The notes beneath the pieces were generated by a model. That model was not told the DNA's origin. It made no database searches and saw only the letters and a program-made list of their open reading frames with translations. Below, one piece after another: positions 16,958 through 25,812 of a DNA stretch of 56,545 nucleotides. The stretch covers positions 1 to 56,545 of the forward strand of contig JAJTGY010000027.1 in the NCBI GenBank assembly GCA_021298015.1, given 5' to 3'. Origin of the DNA: Flammeovirgaceae bacterium. Lineage in GTDB: Bacteria; Bacteroidota; Bacteroidia; Cytophagales; Cyclobacteriaceae. How positions within the stretch are numbered: position 1 is the stretch's first letter; the number at the start of each line of letters is the position of its first letter. Position numbers and translations under genes: made by a program.

Positions 16958-18369
16958 CGCTCGGCCGAACTTGTCTGGTATACACGGAAACTAACGCCAA
17001 GAACCACCGCAGCAAACACGACTATCAGCAGCAAATCGATGGCCCAAACCGGTTGAACGCGGCTTTGATAGCGCGGCTCGGGAAGCTGATCTAAATCGGA
17101 GGCTTGCAGCAGTTCATTGGCAAACATGCGGGGAATGAAGTAATTCCGCCAGGTCTCATTGAACTCAATCACCTGATGGCGAAAATCCGTGTAGTGGGCC
17201 GTGGATGTACCCGCCAGATCATTTAACCCGTCCTGAAACAAGATAGCCGGAGACAACACTTTGAATCGATCTACCCATTCCTGTTGCTGGGCTAATGCAC
17301 CATCGTACTCGTCCAGCACTGGTTGCACCGCCTTCTTCAGAACATCGACCGAAGCAAAATACTTCAGCCAGAACTGATACTGGTTAGCTACAGTTGAGTC
17401 CTGTTGACCGAGTTCCGGATGATCGCGGTAGTAGCTGGTCAGAATTTCGCTCGCCCTTTTTTCGGCATCCGCTTCAGCCACCCGGTAGTTGTGAATCATA
17501 TTGATGCGGGAAGGAACAGGGTAAACCGCATTCGCCAATTGACTGACGATGGAAGGCACAAGTAGCACCAACACCACCCAGACGGAAACCAGCACAATCG
17601 CATTTTGCCCCGAAGACCATCCAAAAAGACTGACCAGGAAGGAAACGGCAAACCAAAACAAGACATAAACGCAGATCAACAACAGCAGCCAAAATAACCC
17701 GGTAGACATGGCAATACCGTGCCAGGCCAGAACGATGAGTAGTGTGGCCGCGATGAGCCCGACTACAACAGCATAGCGAAGCGCCAGTTTGGCCACAAGC
17801 CAACTGAACAACGAAACTGGCTGCGATAAGGTAAGCCGTAAAGAACCCGACTCCTTATCGGATGACAGCAGATTATAGCTGAATGCCAGCACCAACAACG
17901 GCAACAGGTACACGCAGACAAATGCCAGATCAAATGAGCCGAAAAGCAATTGCACCGGATTGGCCAGTTCTGAAAAACCAAGAGAATAGACTTCTCCGTA
18001 CAGTTTCGGTTTGGCAAAATGGGTAAACAAATCGCTCTGCCCGGTTGCCACAAACGCCAACGGCTGGGCATCCATGGCCACCACTTTACCCATGCGCTGA
18101 CCGTACGTGCTGAGTAGGCGCGGATTACGCCTGGCCTCGCCATATTGCCTAAGGCCCCGTGCCACCGAATCAATTTCTCCTCTTCGCTTCGACTCGGCTT
18201 GCCGCAACTCTCCACGGGCCTTTGCGATTGACGCCTGCCGTTCCAAAACTTTCTCCTGGCCATTGCGAATGGCAAAAAACAGTAAACCAAAAAAGATCAG
18301 CGAGAGCACGACCACCCACCGGTCGCGCCAGACCGAGACCCATTCGTACTTGACGTGTAAGCGAAACAT
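16942..18369 (-). CDS. ABC-2 type transporter permease (DUF3526-like)
   Basis: 475 residues. One N-terminal helix is followed by a long extracytoplasmic domain (about 45-150), then a cluster of helices with the segment YNLLSSDKESGSLRLTLSQP, which marks ABC-2 permeases of the NosY/DUF3526 type, another soluble stretch and a final helix. It pairs with the upstream permease (18379-19806), which has the same length and layout, so the pump is probably a heterodimer. Such NosFY-like exporters serve metal-enzyme assembly or lipoprotein handling; the substrate here is unknown. Confidence 0.88.
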   Translation of the reverse strand: MFRLHVKYEWVSVWRDRWVVVLSLIFFGLLFFAIRNGQEKVLERQASIAKARGELRQAESKRRGEIDSVARGLRQYGEARRNPRLLSTYGQRMGKVVAMDAQPLAFVATGQSDLFTHFAKPKLYGEVYSLGFSELANPVQLLFGSFDLAFVCVYLLPLLVLAFSYNLLSSDKESGSLRLTLSQPVSLFSWLVAKLALRYAVVVGLIAATLLIVLAWHGIAMSTGLFWLLLLICVYVLFWFAVSFLVSLFGWSSGQNAIVLVSVWVVLVLLVPSIVSQLANAVYPVPSRINMIHNYRVAEADAEKRASEILTSYYRDHPELGQQDSTVANQYQFWLKYFASVDVLKKAVQPVLDEYDGALAQQQEWVDRFKVLSPAILFQDGLNDLAGTSTAHYTDFRHQVIEFNETWRNYFIPRMFANELLQASDLDQLPEPRYQSRVQPVWAIDLLLIVVFAAVVLGVSFRVYQTSSAERWLAS

Positions 18370-18378
18370 ACGGGGGAA

Positions 18379-19806
18379 TTAAAAGACTTTCATTTGACGA
18401 ACGGCAACGAGCATGCCCACTCCGGACAAAACCCACCACGCCAGCAAAACCAAAAAATGGCCTGCATTCGCCTCTACTATCGATTGGTACCGAACGGGCT
18501 CATAGGCAAAATCCGGCACGGCACGCCACAACTTTTCATCGGCCCTGTAGTCCCACTGGCCGGTGCGCGAGTTATCTACCATATCGCCATTCAGCCTGCC
18601 CACCAGCATAAGCCGGTACTTTTCAGCTTCATCGGCAAAGTGCCAATGTGCGTGGTAGTCGGTGCGGCACAGGGCCATGGATAGAAACCGGGCCGGCAAA
18701 AAAGGAGAAAGCGCAGCAGACGTGCGGTACACCTTCGATTGCTTCTGATAAATTTCTTTCAAAACCTGATAATGCTTGAAGTAGATTTCGGCCTCATGCT
18801 CCTCTCCTTTCTGCATCAGGTAACCGTCCCAATTGAAAGGCAACTTCTTCACGCTGTCGACACCATACTTCTGCAGTGTTTCGGCTTCCAACTTTTTCGA
18901 CTCGGCATTCCAGGGATCATGACCGTTCAGCCCATTCGTTTTGTCTTCCGCTATTTGTTCCTCAAATTCAAGTTGAGTCGGATACGGATAGAGTGCATCC
19001 GCCACCACCGATGTCGCCTTAGGCATGCCGAGGCACGAGAGAATCCATATACCCAAAAGCAAAACAAAAGCGAGGCTTGATTTGCGCACCGATGCCGATA
19101 CTAAAATGGATACATTGATAAATACGCCATAATACAGGAGATAGACTAACGCCAGCAGGATCAGCGGCCACCAACTAAAGAGCCCAAAGTCTTCGAGGTT
19201 TGCCAGCAGAACACCACCGACCAAAAACACCAGCCCTGTGAGCACCGCTACCGGTGTAAACACGGCCAGCCATTTGCCTGAAGCCAGTTTCCAGGGAGAT
19301 ATTCCCTGGCTCATCATCACCCGCAAGGTACCGCTCTCGCGTTCGCGACTTACCGAGTTGAACGCAATCAGAATGATAAACAGCGGCACCATGAACATCA
19401 AAATGAAATCTGGCGACAGATCGCCAAAGCGCGATAGGGCCGTTTGATCCTGCGCAGCCATGTACTGGGCATCGTTCCGTTTATGGGCTTCCAGATAGAT
19501 GCTCACACCCGAATACTTGTCTACCCCATTATCGAGCAACGACATCGGGTATTTCGGCTTAAAGGCATAGGTGCCATAGTGCGCAGCCGAATGCGGATTC
19601 TTCGAACCCTGACTGACCCATTCACTTCGCGCATTTCTGCGGGCTGCTTCGTGTTGTTCGTTTACCTGCCGGTAATACTGACGACCGACCCCGATGGCCG
19701 TCACCACCAGAATCGCCACCGTAAGCAAGGCCACCCTGAATCTTCCTTCACGAAAAATTTCCAGCAATTCCTTTCGAACGATTTCCCTGATCATAGGCAA
19801 TGTCAA
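18379..19806 (-). CDS. ABC-2 type transporter permease
   Basis: 475 residues with N-terminal helix, large extracytoplasmic loop (about 45-120), five to six helices and a C-terminal helix. The segment FNSVSRERESGTLRVMMSQG is the ABC-2 permease signature and aligns with SDKESGSLRLTLSQP in the next gene, so the two are paralogues. It overlaps the ATPase gene by 4 bases (ATGA) and lies 9 bases before the second permease. Confidence 0.9.
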   Translation of the reverse strand: MTLPMIREIVRKELLEIFREGRFRVALLTVAILVVTAIGVGRQYYRQVNEQHEAARRNARSEWVSQGSKNPHSAAHYGTYAFKPKYPMSLLDNGVDKYSGVSIYLEAHKRNDAQYMAAQDQTALSRFGDLSPDFILMFMVPLFIILIAFNSVSRERESGTLRVMMSQGISPWKLASGKWLAVFTPVAVLTGLVFLVGGVLLANLEDFGLFSWWPLILLALVYLLYYGVFINVSILVSASVRKSSLAFVLLLGIWILSCLGMPKATSVVADALYPYPTQLEFEEQIAEDKTNGLNGHDPWNAESKKLEAETLQKYGVDSVKKLPFNWDGYLMQKGEEHEAEIYFKHYQVLKEIYQKQSKVYRTSAALSPFLPARFLSMALCRTDYHAHWHFADEAEKYRLMLVGRLNGDMVDNSRTGQWDYRADEKLWRAVPDFAYEPVRYQSIVEANAGHFLVLLAWWVLSGVGMLVAVRQMKVF

Positions 19807-20501
19807 TTCATGTGTTTCAAATACAACCGCTCCAGGTCCTGGTGATTGATCTGGTCGGTGGTCATAGACTCCACCAGGTTGCCCTCCTTCATAATGCCAA
19901 TGTGGGTACCGGTTTCGATGGCGCGAAATAAATCGTGCGTGGCCATAAGGGTGGCAACGCCCAACTCACTGAGTTTCTTCAGCAGCGCAGCAAACTCATT
20001 GCTGGCTTTTGGGTCAAGACCGGAGGTCGGTTCGTCCAGCAAAAGAACATCTGCCTTTTTTGCCAACGCAATGGCTACACCTACCTTTTGGCGCATACCC
20101 TTGGAGTAGGTGGACACGCGCTGGTGGTGGGCCACCTCCTGCAGCCCTGCTTCGTTCAAGTAGTTCGTCAACTCGGCTGATGGATATTTTCGCCCAGCCA
20201 GTGCAGAGAAATAGTGAAGATTCTCAACCCCGGTGAGGTTGGGGTACAGCATGAGGTTTTCAGGAATGTACGCCAGCATTTTTTTGGTGGCCAACGGTTG
20301 CTGAGCCGTATCCACCTGGTTGATCAAGGCCTGTCCGGAGGTTGGTGATATGAAATTGAGAAACAAGTTGATCGTTGTGGTTTTGCCCGCACCATTGGCG
20401 CCAAGAAGGCAAAAGATATCGCCTTTGTTCACCTTGAAGCTGACACCCTTAAGGGCGGAAACTCCATTATACGACTTCGAGAGATTGACCGCTTCCAGCA
20501 T
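19803..20501 (-). CDS. ABC transporter ATP-binding protein
   Basis: 232 residues from the ATG at 20501 (MLEAVNLSKSY). Walker A GANGAGKTT (34-42), Q-loop region, signature YSKGMRQK, Walker B VLLLDEPTSGLDP and the switch His in MATHDLFR are all intact. An in-frame TTG at 20525 is rejected because it is part of the promoter -7 box TACATTTG. It is the first gene of the minus-strand cluster that runs to the DoxX-like gene and powers the two ABC-2 permeases. Confidence 0.95.
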   Translation of the reverse strand: MLEAVNLSKSYNGVSALKGVSFKVNKGDIFCLLGANGAGKTTTINLFLNFISPTSGQALINQVDTAQQPLATKKMLAYIPENLMLYPNLTGVENLHYFSALAGRKYPSAELTNYLNEAGLQEVAHHQRVSTYSKGMRQKVGVAIALAKKADVLLLDEPTSGLDPKASNEFAALLKKLSELGVATLMATHDLFRAIETGTHIGIMKEGNLVESMTTDQINHQDLERLYLKHMN

Positions 20502-20522
20502 CCGTTGTTTGATTAATGAGGT

Positions 20523-20530
20523 CAAATGTA
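20523..20530 (-). promoter_or_regulatory. -7 box of the ABC-exporter operon
   Basis: On the minus strand TACATTTG matches TAnnTTTG exactly. A -33 TTG lies 20 bases upstream, inside the palindrome at 20546-20566. The leader would be only about 15 bases. Confidence 0.7.
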
Positions 20531-20545
20531 GGACCTGTATTCATT

Positions 20546-20566
20546 AATTGCAACATTGTTGCAATT
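20546..20566. promoter_or_regulatory. palindromic operator, Zur-like candidate (site 2)
   Basis: A 21-base palindrome with core TTGCAACATTGTTGCAA and only the three central bases unpaired. It overlaps the -33 element of the ABC operon promoter, just as site 1 does for the chaperone operon, so one repressor could control both units. Confidence 0.75.
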
Positions 20567-20582
20567 ACAAAGGTGACGAATT

Positions 20583-20718
20583 CTACCCGATCGGCCTTAC
20601 CATCACTTTGTCAATCTTCACGCCATCCATATCCAGCACTTCCAACTGTAGTCCCTTCCACTGAATTTTCTCACCGGTGCGGGGAATATGGGCAAGCCGA
20701 TGGAGAATGAGGGGGCAA
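20583..20718 (-). pseudogene. C-terminal fragment of a CorC/HlyC-type CBS transporter gene
   Basis: On the minus strand a frame ending at the TAG at 20583-20585 reads LHRLAHIPRTGEKIQW, then LEVLDMDGVKIDKVMV, the unmistakable end of the CorC_HlyC domain of hemolysin-family/CNNM proteins. Everything upstream of about 20718 is missing; another truncated gene has been joined there. It is a gene tail of about 45 codons, not expressed as such. Confidence 0.75.
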
Positions 20719-20860
20719 TAAAAAAGCCTAAGTTTTTTGTGCTCATTGGGTTTCCGCTTCCAAAAAGTGTTTCTGCTTCGTTATTGTCTTGTGCAAACAG
20801 GCTTACTTGAAACATGGTCAAGCAAGTGAAAACAAATGCTGAGATGCCTTTCTTATTCAT
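20700..20860 (-). pseudogene. N-terminal fragment of a secreted (beta-barrel-like) protein
   Basis: From the ATG at 20860 there is a good signal peptide (MNKKGISAFVFTCLTMFQ...FAQ) followed by about 30 residues (GFFIAPSFSIGLP) like the first strand of an outer-membrane barrel. The frame then runs out of register into the CorC tail and stops at 20618. The joint lies near 20695-20720. This is a recombination scar: the head of one gene fused to the tail of another. Confidence 0.6.
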
Positions 20861-20881
20861 TTTTATTGTTGCTTTAAGTGA

Positions 20882-21116
20882 TTACTGTTTTTGAAATTGT
20901 ACTATGTCGCCATCGTCTTCAAAGCGAATTGTGGTAGCATTTTGAGAAACGAAGTACCAGTCGTCTGAAAAGTTCAAAAAGAAGACTATTGGTTGGAAAT
21001 GTCATTCGTAATTCAGTTCTGTTATCGTTACGAAAAACCAAGCAAGTTCCATTTACTATTTCACTGGTTTGAGTTGCTCTGACTGTACCATTTTCATTGA
21101 ATACTAACAGGGCAAA
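20882..21116 (-). pseudogene. frameshifted 3' fragment of an unknown gene
   Basis: Minus-strand coding-like sequence. One frame reads NGTVRATQTSEIVNGTCLVF and on to MTFPTN; after a shift near 20985 the neighbouring frame continues LNFSDDWYFVSQN, then TTIRFEDDGDIVQF, to a TAA at 20882-20884. The two parts make one sensible C-terminus only if a one-base shift is allowed. There is no start. The family is not recognised. 21117-21226 holds nothing I can identify. Confidence 0.5.
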
Positions 21117-21226
21117 GCATAAAAATCAATTTCCTCATATCTTCTCATTTCAAACTAGTCGAAACAGCTGTAGTGTTTTAAAATTGCCATTTCGCAGGTG
21201 TCTTTTTGGTTGCTATTACTGCCAAC

Positions 21227-22648
21227 TTACCGCCACCCGCCACCCAGCGCCCGGTACACCTGAATCAGGCTTTGGTGTTGTTTTTTGCGTGCCTCCACTA
21301 AATCCACCCGGGCATCCAGTGCGTTTTGCTGCGTGAGCAGTACTTCCAGGTAGTTGGCCCGCCCGGTGCGATACAGTTCGTTGGCGGTAGCAATTGCGCG
21401 GGTCAATACTTCGGCTTCCTGCCGTTTTTGGGTGTACATCCGATTTAAGTTTTCATAGCGGTTCAATTCGTTAAACACTTCGGTGTACGCCCCCACGATG
21501 CTCCGCTGATAATTCAGTAAAGCCTCCAGCTGATACGCACTCGCACCCTTGAACCGGGCCTTAATGGCGTTTCGATTTAACAGCGGTGCCCAAAGCCCGC
21601 CCAGCAAATTGAAAGCAAACGACTCCGGTGTTTGAAACAACAAATCGGTGCGGTAGGATTGAAAACCAACACCAGCCAAAACATTCAGTTGCGGATAGAA
21701 AGCTGCGCGCGCAGCCCGCACATCGGCCTTGGCGGCAAGTAACTCCAGTTCAGCCGAACGGAGATCGGGGCGGTTTCTCAGCAACTGCACGGGTGTGCCG
21801 GCAGCAAATGTCGGGCGTGGGTCTTGTTCGAGTGTGGCCGTGCTCCGCGGGATGGGCTGCGGAAACCGGCCCAATAAAAAGTTAATCCGGCTTTCGTTCT
21901 CAATGATGAACTGGCGGGTTTGAATCTCCAGCGCACGCGTGTTGAGAAGTTGCGCTTCAAATTGGTTAACGGCAAGTTCGTTGGCTACCGCATTTTCTTT
22001 TTGAATGGTAACCACACGCAACGCATCTTCCTGAAGTTTTACCGTAGCCGTGATAATCTCCAGTTCGAGATCAAATGCCAACAGCTCATAATACGCAGCG
22101 GCCACTTCCGCCACGAGGTTGGTGATCACAAACTGCCGCGCCTCGGTAGACGCCAGCACCCGTGCCACTGCCGCCCGCTTTTGATTACGCAGTTTGCCGG
22201 AGATATCCACCTCCCAACTGCTTTGCAGGCCAACGAAATAATCCGGCAAGTTGGTGGGCACCACTTCTCCGGGACGGATGTCCGTGCTGGCGTTGCCCGC
22301 ACCGTCCATCGTGTATAACCCAAACCTGCGGATGCCGGCCGTGCCTCCGCCCGTTACGTTCGGCAACAGTTGGCCCCGGGCTGCGAGCACACCCGCCCGC
22401 GCTTGTTCGATGCGTTGGGCTGCCATACGCACATCAAAGTTGTTCGTGAGGGCTTCATCCAGTAAAGCCATCAACAATGAGTCGGTCACCAGCGCGCGCC
22501 ACGGCAGGCTTGCGAGGTTGGTGGTGTCGGCCAACGCGGGCGAGAACCGATCCGGTAACGGCAGCGATTCTTCTGCGGTTGTATCGCGTGTAACCCGGCA
22601 GCCAGTGGCCAGCGACAGCGTGATGATGAAAAAGATAATGCGTTTCAT
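21227..22648 (-). CDS. TolC/NodT-family outer membrane factor of RND pump
   Basis: 473 residues, lipoprotein (lipobox SLATGC, Cys17). It has the two tandem OEP repeats: long heptad helices around RMAAQRIEQARAGVLAARGQL and the second repeat RSAELELLAAKADVRAARAAFYPQLN, with GVGF / LLTQQNALDARVDLVEARKK near the C-terminus. It forms the outer-membrane channel for the pump encoded just upstream, 5 bases after the RND stop. Its length matches NodT-family factors. Confidence 0.93.
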   Translation of the reverse strand: MKRIIFFIITLSLATGCRVTRDTTAEESLPLPDRFSPALADTTNLASLPWRALVTDSLLMALLDEALTNNFDVRMAAQRIEQARAGVLAARGQLLPNVTGGGTAGIRRFGLYTMDGAGNASTDIRPGEVVPTNLPDYFVGLQSSWEVDISGKLRNQKRAAVARVLASTEARQFVITNLVAEVAAAYYELLAFDLELEIITATVKLQEDALRVVTIQKENAVANELAVNQFEAQLLNTRALEIQTRQFIIENESRINFLLGRFPQPIPRSTATLEQDPRPTFAAGTPVQLLRNRPDLRSAELELLAAKADVRAARAAFYPQLNVLAGVGFQSYRTDLLFQTPESFAFNLLGGLWAPLLNRNAIKARFKGASAYQLEALLNYQRSIVGAYTEVFNELNRYENLNRMYTQKRQEAEVLTRAIATANELYRTGRANYLEVLLTQQNALDARVDLVEARKKQHQSLIQVYRALGGGWR

Positions 22649-22653
22649 TTTTA

Positions 22654-25600
22654 TCAGATCGTTTCCGTATAAGGTGTTTCAGGCAGGCGGCTGGATCTGT
22701 TCATCCGGTCAGTCAAGGATGCAAAAACAACGTATAATCCGGGAATAATAATTACTCCGAAGACCGTTCCGAATAACATTCCCCCGGCCGCAGCCGTACC
22801 GATCGTTCGATTGCCGATAGATCCGGCACCGGTCGCCATCATGAGAGGCAACAGCCCACCAATAAATGCGAAAGATGTCATCAGAATAGGGCGCAAACGA
22901 ATTTTGGAGCCCTCCAGGGCGGCCTCCACCACACCTATTCCCTGGCTGTGTTTTTGCGCAGCAAACTCAACAATCAAAATGGCATTTTTTCCAAGTATGC
23001 CAATGAGCATCAGCATCGCGATTTGTGCATAGATATTGTTCTCCAAACCCAATACACTCAGTAAGAAAAACGCACCGAAAATACCGGTGGGCAAAGAGAG
23101 GATTACAGGCAAAGGCAGCAAAAAACTTTCATACTGGCCGGCCAAAATCAAATAGATAAACAAAAGGCAAACCAGAAAAATGATAATGCCTTCGTTCCCG
23201 GCAGTAGCTTCATCGCGCGAAATCCCGGCCCAATCGATATCGTAACCTCGTGGCAGTTTTTCTTTGGCTGTTTGCTGCACTACATTCAGCACGGTTCCGC
23301 TGCTTACACCCGGTTTCCCTTCTCCATTCAATTCGGCTGACGGAAACATATTGTAGCGGGTAAGTTGATCAACTCCATAGGTCTTTTCCATCGTTACAAA
23401 AGCGGAAAGGGAAACCATTTCGCCTTTGTCGTTCTTGGCGTACAGATTCAATAGATCTTCGGGCTTTGCCCTGTACTCGGGCGAAGCCTGCACCATCACT
23501 TTATACATCTGTCCGAAGCGGATAAAATTGGTCGCGTACTCACTTCCTAAAAGCGTTTGTAGCGATCCCATAGCATTGTTAATCGTAACGCCTTTCTGGG
23601 CTGCTTTGTCGATATCGATATGCAAGGTGTACTGTGGAAAACTTGCATCAAAAATGGTGAAGGCACTGGCAATTTCAGGTTGAGCTTTCAAGTCCGAAAT
23701 GAACTGTCTCACCACTTCTTCCATTTTCTTAAAATCACCACTTCCTGTCTTGTCCAGCAACCGCAATTCAAAACCGCTGGCATTTCCATAGCCGGGAACA
23801 GCCGGTGGTGGAAAAAATTCAATCTGCGCATCTTTGAGATAAGAGGTCTTTTCCTCCAAGGCAGCAATCACATCTTCAACAGAAACCTCGCGGTCTTGCC
23901 ACGGCTCTAGGTTGATGAGCGCAGTGCCATACGTAGCACCAGTTCCGTCAGAAAGAATATTGGTACCGGCAAGTGTCGAAACACTTTCAACGCCTTCGAG
24001 ATTCTGTGCCTCCCGCTGAATGGCATTCACCACTTCCTTGGTACGCTCAAGCGTAGCGCCTGAAGGTGTTGTGACACTGGCATAAAATGTTCCCTGATCT
24101 TCATTGGGAATAAAGCCCGTAGGCAAAACCTTTGCTAAAATTCCAGTCGCTGCACAAAATGCAAACAGGACACCAAATGTTACCAATCTACGGCTCACAA
24201 TTTTCGAAAGCAGATTTTGGTATCTACTCTCTCCCCGTTCGTACCAACTATTGAAACGGTTAAAAAATTTTGAAAAGCCAGTCTTCTTCTCCTCCCCATA
24301 ATGATTTTTTAGAAGCAACGCGCATAACGCTGGCGTTAGGGTCAAGGCAACCACGCCCGACAACACAATGGCGATGGCCATGGTAAGCGAGAACTGGCGG
24401 TAAAAAATCCCGGAAGGCCCGCCCATAAAAGCTACGGGAACAAACACAGCCGACATCACCAACGTAATGGCAACAATGGCTCCCGTGATTTCTTTCATCG
24501 CCTCTTCAGTCGCTTCTAGCGGTGAAATTTTTGAACGCTCCATCTTGGCATGCACGGCTTCTACTACTACAATAGCGTTATCCACCACAATACCAATGGC
24601 TAACACCAAAGCAAAAAGCGTAATGAGGTTGAGGGAGAATCCAAGAAATTGCATAAAGAAAAACGTACCAACTAGAGAAACGGGTACGGCTAGTGCAGGA
24701 ATCAATGTAGAGCGCCCATCTTGCAAAAAAATATACACCACAAATGTTACCAGGATCAAAGCTTCGATAAATGTTTTAACTACTTCGCGTACCGAAGCAT
24801 CCATAAAGCGAGAAATATCATAACTCACTTCGTAGTCCATTCCTTTGAGGAACATGGTTTCTTTAAGTTCTGCAAGTCGGGATTTTACATCATAAATAAC
24901 GGCTCTCGCATTTGAACCTGGTAGCTGTTTAATCATAATTGCCGCGCCCGAACTACCATTGAATTTTGATTCTACATCAAAATACGTAGTTCCAAACTCT
25001 ACATCGGCCACGTCCCGGACTCGAAGAATTCGCCCATCTTCTGTCGATTTCAGTGGAATATTTTCATACTCCTCTTCGGTATTAAACTTACCGGTGTATT
25101 TGATAGTGTATTGCAGCGCCTGTGCCTTTTTATCGCTGCTTTCACCGATTTTTCCTGGGGCTGCTTCGATGTTTTGTTCTTCCAGTGCATTCAATACATC
25201 ATCGGTTGAAATGGCATAGGCTAACATTTTGTCGGGCTTCAGCCAAATACGCATGGCATATTGCTTAGCGCCTAACATATTGCAGTAACCAACGCCTTTT
25301 ATTCTTCGCAACTGAGGGATGATATTCATCTCGGTAAAGTTGTAGACGAACTTTTCATCCAGTGATGTATCGGAACTGTATACATTTAGATACATCAACA
25401 TGGCGTTTTCCTCCTTCGCTATCTTTACCCCATTCTTAACAACTTCGGGCGGCAATTCTCCCATAACTGCACTCACGCGATTTTGCACGTTTACCCCAGC
25501 CGCATCAGGATCAGTTCCGGTTTCAAACAAAATCTGAACTACACCCACACCATCATTTCCGGCATCGCTACTCATGTACTTCATGCCGGGCACACCATTT

Positions 25601-25806
25601 ATGGCACGCTCCAGCGGAACTATGGCTGCTTTGGTTACCGTTTCCGCATTGGCTCCGGTGTATTCAACTGTTACGTTTACCTCCGGGGGAGCGATACTCG
25701 GGAAAAGTGACATGGGCAATTGCATCAACGACAAAATGCCCAGAAATAGAATAATCAGCGATATAACAACCGCAAGTATGGGGCGATGAATAATCTGCGC
25801 TATCAT
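22654..25806 (-). CDS. HAE1-type RND efflux permease (AcrB/MexB-like)
   Basis: 1050 residues, full length, inner-membrane proton/drug antiporter. N-terminal helix, PN1/PN2 porter domains, helices 2-6 with GIVVDNAIVVVEAV, PC1/PC2, and the last helices with ILGKNAILIVEF. Lys940 matches AcrB Lys940. The proton-relay pair Asp407-Asp408 of AcrB is here Asp409-Asn410, so the second aspartate is replaced. Substrates cannot be read from sequence. It forms an operon with the adaptor (6 bases upstream) and outer-membrane factor (5 bases downstream). Confidence 0.95.
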   Translation of the reverse strand: MIAQIIHRPILAVVISLIILFLGILSLMQLPMSLFPSIAPPEVNVTVEYTGANAETVTKAAIVPLERAINGVPGMKYMSSDAGNDGVGVVQILFETGTDPDAAGVNVQNRVSAVMGELPPEVVKNGVKIAKEENAMLMYLNVYSSDTSLDEKFVYNFTEMNIIPQLRRIKGVGYCNMLGAKQYAMRIWLKPDKMLAYAISTDDVLNALEEQNIEAAPGKIGESSDKKAQALQYTIKYTGKFNTEEEYENIPLKSTEDGRILRVRDVADVEFGTTYFDVESKFNGSSGAAIMIKQLPGSNARAVIYDVKSRLAELKETMFLKGMDYEVSYDISRFMDASVREVVKTFIEALILVTFVVYIFLQDGRSTLIPALAVPVSLVGTFFFMQFLGFSLNLITLFALVLAIGIVVDNAIVVVEAVHAKMERSKISPLEATEEAMKEITGAIVAITLVMSAVFVPVAFMGGPSGIFYRQFSLTMAIAIVLSGVVALTLTPALCALLLKNHYGEEKKTGFSKFFNRFNSWYERGESRYQNLLSKIVSRRLVTFGVLFAFCAATGILAKVLPTGFIPNEDQGTFYASVTTPSGATLERTKEVVNAIQREAQNLEGVESVSTLAGTNILSDGTGATYGTALINLEPWQDREVSVEDVIAALEEKTSYLKDAQIEFFPPPAVPGYGNASGFELRLLDKTGSGDFKKMEEVVRQFISDLKAQPEIASAFTIFDASFPQYTLHIDIDKAAQKGVTINNAMGSLQTLLGSEYATNFIRFGQMYKVMVQASPEYRAKPEDLLNLYAKNDKGEMVSLSAFVTMEKTYGVDQLTRYNMFPSAELNGEGKPGVSSGTVLNVVQQTAKEKLPRGYDIDWAGISRDEATAGNEGIIIFLVCLLFIYLILAGQYESFLLPLPVILSLPTGIFGAFFLLSVLGLENNIYAQIAMLMLIGILGKNAILIVEFAAQKHSQGIGVVEAALEGSKIRLRPILMTSFAFIGGLLPLMMATGAGSIGNRTIGTAAAGGMLFGTVFGVIIIPGLYVVFASLTDRMNRSSRLPETPYTETI

Positions 25807-25812
25807 TTTCTT

